DNA from: Burkholderia cepacia GG4
GTDB taxonomy: Bacteria > Pseudomonadota > Gammaproteobacteria > Burkholderiales > Burkholderiaceae
Reading direction: 5' to 3'
NCBI RefSeq assembly: GCF_000292915.1
Contig: NC_018513.1
Location: 2,976,001-3,040,000, forward strand
Length of the DNA stretch: 64,000 bases
Below, piece by piece: positions 62,592-64,000 of the stretch. Below the pieces are notes generated by a model. It saw only the letters and a list, made by a program, of their open reading frames with translations, was not told the origin of the DNA and searched no databases. The position numbers and the translations under genes are program-made. Each line of letters starts with the position of its first letter. Within the stretch, counting starts at the first letter, position 1.

Positions 62592-63494
62592 ATGAAAACC
62601 GGTAATCAGTTCAACACTGTCGCGCTCGTCGGCCGGAGCAACACGCCCGGTATCGCCGAGCCGCTCGCCACGCTGGCTGGCTGCATCGCGAAGCTCGGCT
62701 TCGAGGTCGTGTTCGAGGCCGACACCGCGCGCGAGATCGGCATCTCCGGCTATCCGGCGCTCACCCCGGCGGAAATCGGGGCGCGCGCGGACGTGGCGGT
62801 CGTGCTCGGCGGCGACGGCACGATGCTCGGCATCGGGCGCCAGCTCGCGCCGTACAAGACACCGCTGATCGGGATCAACCACGGGCGGCTCGGCTTCATC
62901 ACGGACATCGCGGCGGCCGACATGCAGGCGCGCGTCCCGGTGATCCTGTCGGGCAAGTTCGAGCGCGAGGAGCGCTCGCTGCTCGAGGCCCGGATCATGC
63001 GCGACGGTGAGCCGATCTACCACGCGATCGCGTTCAACGACGTCGTCGTGACCCGCAGCGGCTTCTCGGGGATGGTCGAGCTGCGCGCGTCGGTCGACGG
63101 CCGCTACATGTACAACCAGCGTTCGGACGGCCTGATCGTCGCCACGCCGACCGGCTCGACCGCATACGCGCTGTCGTCGGCCGGCCCGATCCTGCATCCG
63201 CAGCTTCAGGGCATCGTGCTCGTGCCGATCGCGCCGCATGCGCTGTCGAACCGGCCGATCGTACTGCCCGACGATTCGAAGATCGCGATCCAGATCGTCG
63301 GCGGGCGCGACGTCAACGTGAACTTCGACATGCAGTCGTTCACCGCGCTCGAGTTGAACGACACGATCGAGGTGCGCCGCTCGAAGCACACGGTGCCGTT
63401 CCTGCACCCGATCGGCTACAGCTACTACGCGACGCTGCGCAAGAAGCTGCACTGGAACGAACACGCATCGAACGAAGACGACAAGGCGTCCTGA
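62592..63494 (+). CDS. nadK: NAD kinase NadK
   Basis: 300 residues. [16 protein letters not shown] is the GGDG motif, with [29 protein letters not shown] and [20 protein letters not shown] as further signatures. It phosphorylates NAD to NADP. The ATG at 62592 lacks a ribosome site and has TGTAAT 8 bases upstream. recN follows after 19 bases, a conserved nadK-recN pair. Confidence 0.97.
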   Translation: MKTGNQFNTVALVGRSNTPGIAEPLATLAGCIAKLGFEVVFEADTAREIGISGYPALTPAEIGARADVAVVLGGDGTMLGIGRQLAPYKTPLIGINHGRLGFITDIAAADMQARVPVILSGKFEREERSLLEARIMRDGEPIYHAIAFNDVVVTRSGFSGMVELRASVDGRYMYNQRSDGLIVATPTGSTAYALSSAGPILHPQLQGIVLVPIAPHALSNRPIVLPDDSKIAIQIVGGRDVNVNFDMQSFTALELNDTIEVRRSKHTVPFLHPIGYSYYATLRKKLHWNEHASNEDDKAS

Positions 63495-63513
63495 CGCACC
63501 TCCGCCCGACACC

Positions 63514-64000
63514 ATGCTCCGCCACCTCTCGATTCGCGACTTCGTCATCGTCGCCGCGCTCGATCTCGAATTCGACAGCGGCTTTACCGTCTTTTCCGGC
63601 GAAACCGGCGCCGGCAAATCGATCCTGATCGACGCCCTGGCCCTCGCGCTCGGCGAACGCGCCGATGCGAGCGTCGTGCGCGCCGGCTGCGGCCGTGCCG
63701 ACATCACCGCCGAATTCACGCCGCACGACCGCGTCGCGCGCTGGCTCGACGAACACGCGTTCGACGCCGAGGACACCGTGATGCTGCGCCGCGTGATCGA
63801 CGCGAACGGCCGTTCGCGCGCGTTCATCAACGGCACCAGCGCGACGCTCGCGCAGCTGCGCGAGCTCGGCGAGATGCTGGTCGACATCCACGGCCAGCAC
63901 GCGCACCAGCTGCTGATGCGGCCCGACGCGCAGCGCGAGCTGTTCGACACGCACGCGGGGCTCGTCGCCGATGCCGCGAACGTCGCACGCGCATGGCGCG
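63514..64000 (+). CDS. recN: DNA repair protein RecN (N-terminal part, runs off the window)
   Basis: The visible 162 codons start LRHLSIRDFVIVAALDLEF and contain the Walker A motif FSGETGAGKSILIDALALALG, then MLVDIHGQHAHQLLM, all typical of the SMC-like RecN ATPase head. RecN acts in double-strand break repair. The gene is cut by the window end; the coiled coil and Walker B cannot be seen. Confidence 0.95.
   Translation, partial: MLRHLSIRDFVIVAALDLEFDSGFTVFSGETGAGKSILIDALALALGERADASVVRAGCGRADITAEFTPHDRVARWLDEHAFDAEDTVMLRRVIDANGRSRAFINGTSATLAQLRELGEMLVDIHGQHAHQLLMRPDAQRELFDTHAGLVADAANVARAWR

Overview
The window is GC-rich, densely coded proteobacterial DNA. Its gene order and protein sequences fit chromosome 1 of a Burkholderia, most likely the Burkholderia cepacia complex. 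The grounds are the tol-pal-cpoB end followed by tRNA-Lys, a wcb-type capsule locus as known from B. pseudomallei and B. mallei, and the hrcA-hemH-hslR-grpE-dnaK-dnaJ block. The species call is recognition from memory, not a database result. No transposase, integrase, phage gene, rRNA or CRISPR array was seen.

Layout. (1) 1-2291, plus strand: the end of tolB, then pal, cpoB and a tRNA-Lys(TTT) with a consensus sigma70 promoter and a terminator. (2) 2292-4922: a decayed small membrane-protein gene, an AraC-type regulator divergent from an AhpD/CMD-family protein, and a class II glutamine amidotransferase. (3) 4947-38883, minus strand: a capsule locus of about 34 kb, read from high to low coordinate. 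It starts with an ABC-2 exporter (kpsM/kpsT-like), the envelope-spanning KpsE- and KpsD-like proteins, and UDP-ManNAc epimerase and dehydrogenase (wecB, wecC). Next come several large glycosyltransferases, a DUF6270/acyltransferase fusion, an SGNH hydrolase, and the KpsC and KpsS Kdo-transferase homologues. It ends in a lipid-type module: SDR, LtaS-like transferase, reducing type I PKS/FAS, LpxC-like deacetylase, alpha-oxoamine synthase and GNAT. Many of these genes overlap by 4 bases (ATGA or GTGA), so they are probably translated together. (4) 39640-43002: an exported beta-helix (pectate-lyase fold) protein, a small MscS channel and a DedA protein. (5) 43175-52719: housekeeping genes mutL-miaA, purM (minus), hda, a HAD phosphatase, pcnB, folK, a deoxynucleoside kinase and panB. 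(6) 52841-62460, minus strand: the chaperone block hrcA, hemH, hslR, grpE, a thioredoxin-like gene, dnaK, dnaJ and a pabB-pabC fusion, with heat-shock-type promoters before grpE and dnaK. (7) 62592-64000: nadK and the start of recN.

How the parts work together. The capsule locus has every export part of an ABC-dependent (group 2-like) capsule. WecB and WecC supply UDP-ManNAcA, so the polymer probably contains ManNAcA. The striking part is the module at 4947-17851. A fully reducing PKS without a thioesterase lies next to a PLP enzyme that condenses an amino acid with an acyl thioester, an LpxC relative with all catalytic residues, a ketoreductase-type SDR, an N-acyltransferase-type GNAT and a phospho-alcohol transferase. 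Together they look like a dedicated aminolipid (sphingoid-like) pathway tied to the capsule. This is an inference and no product is proven here.
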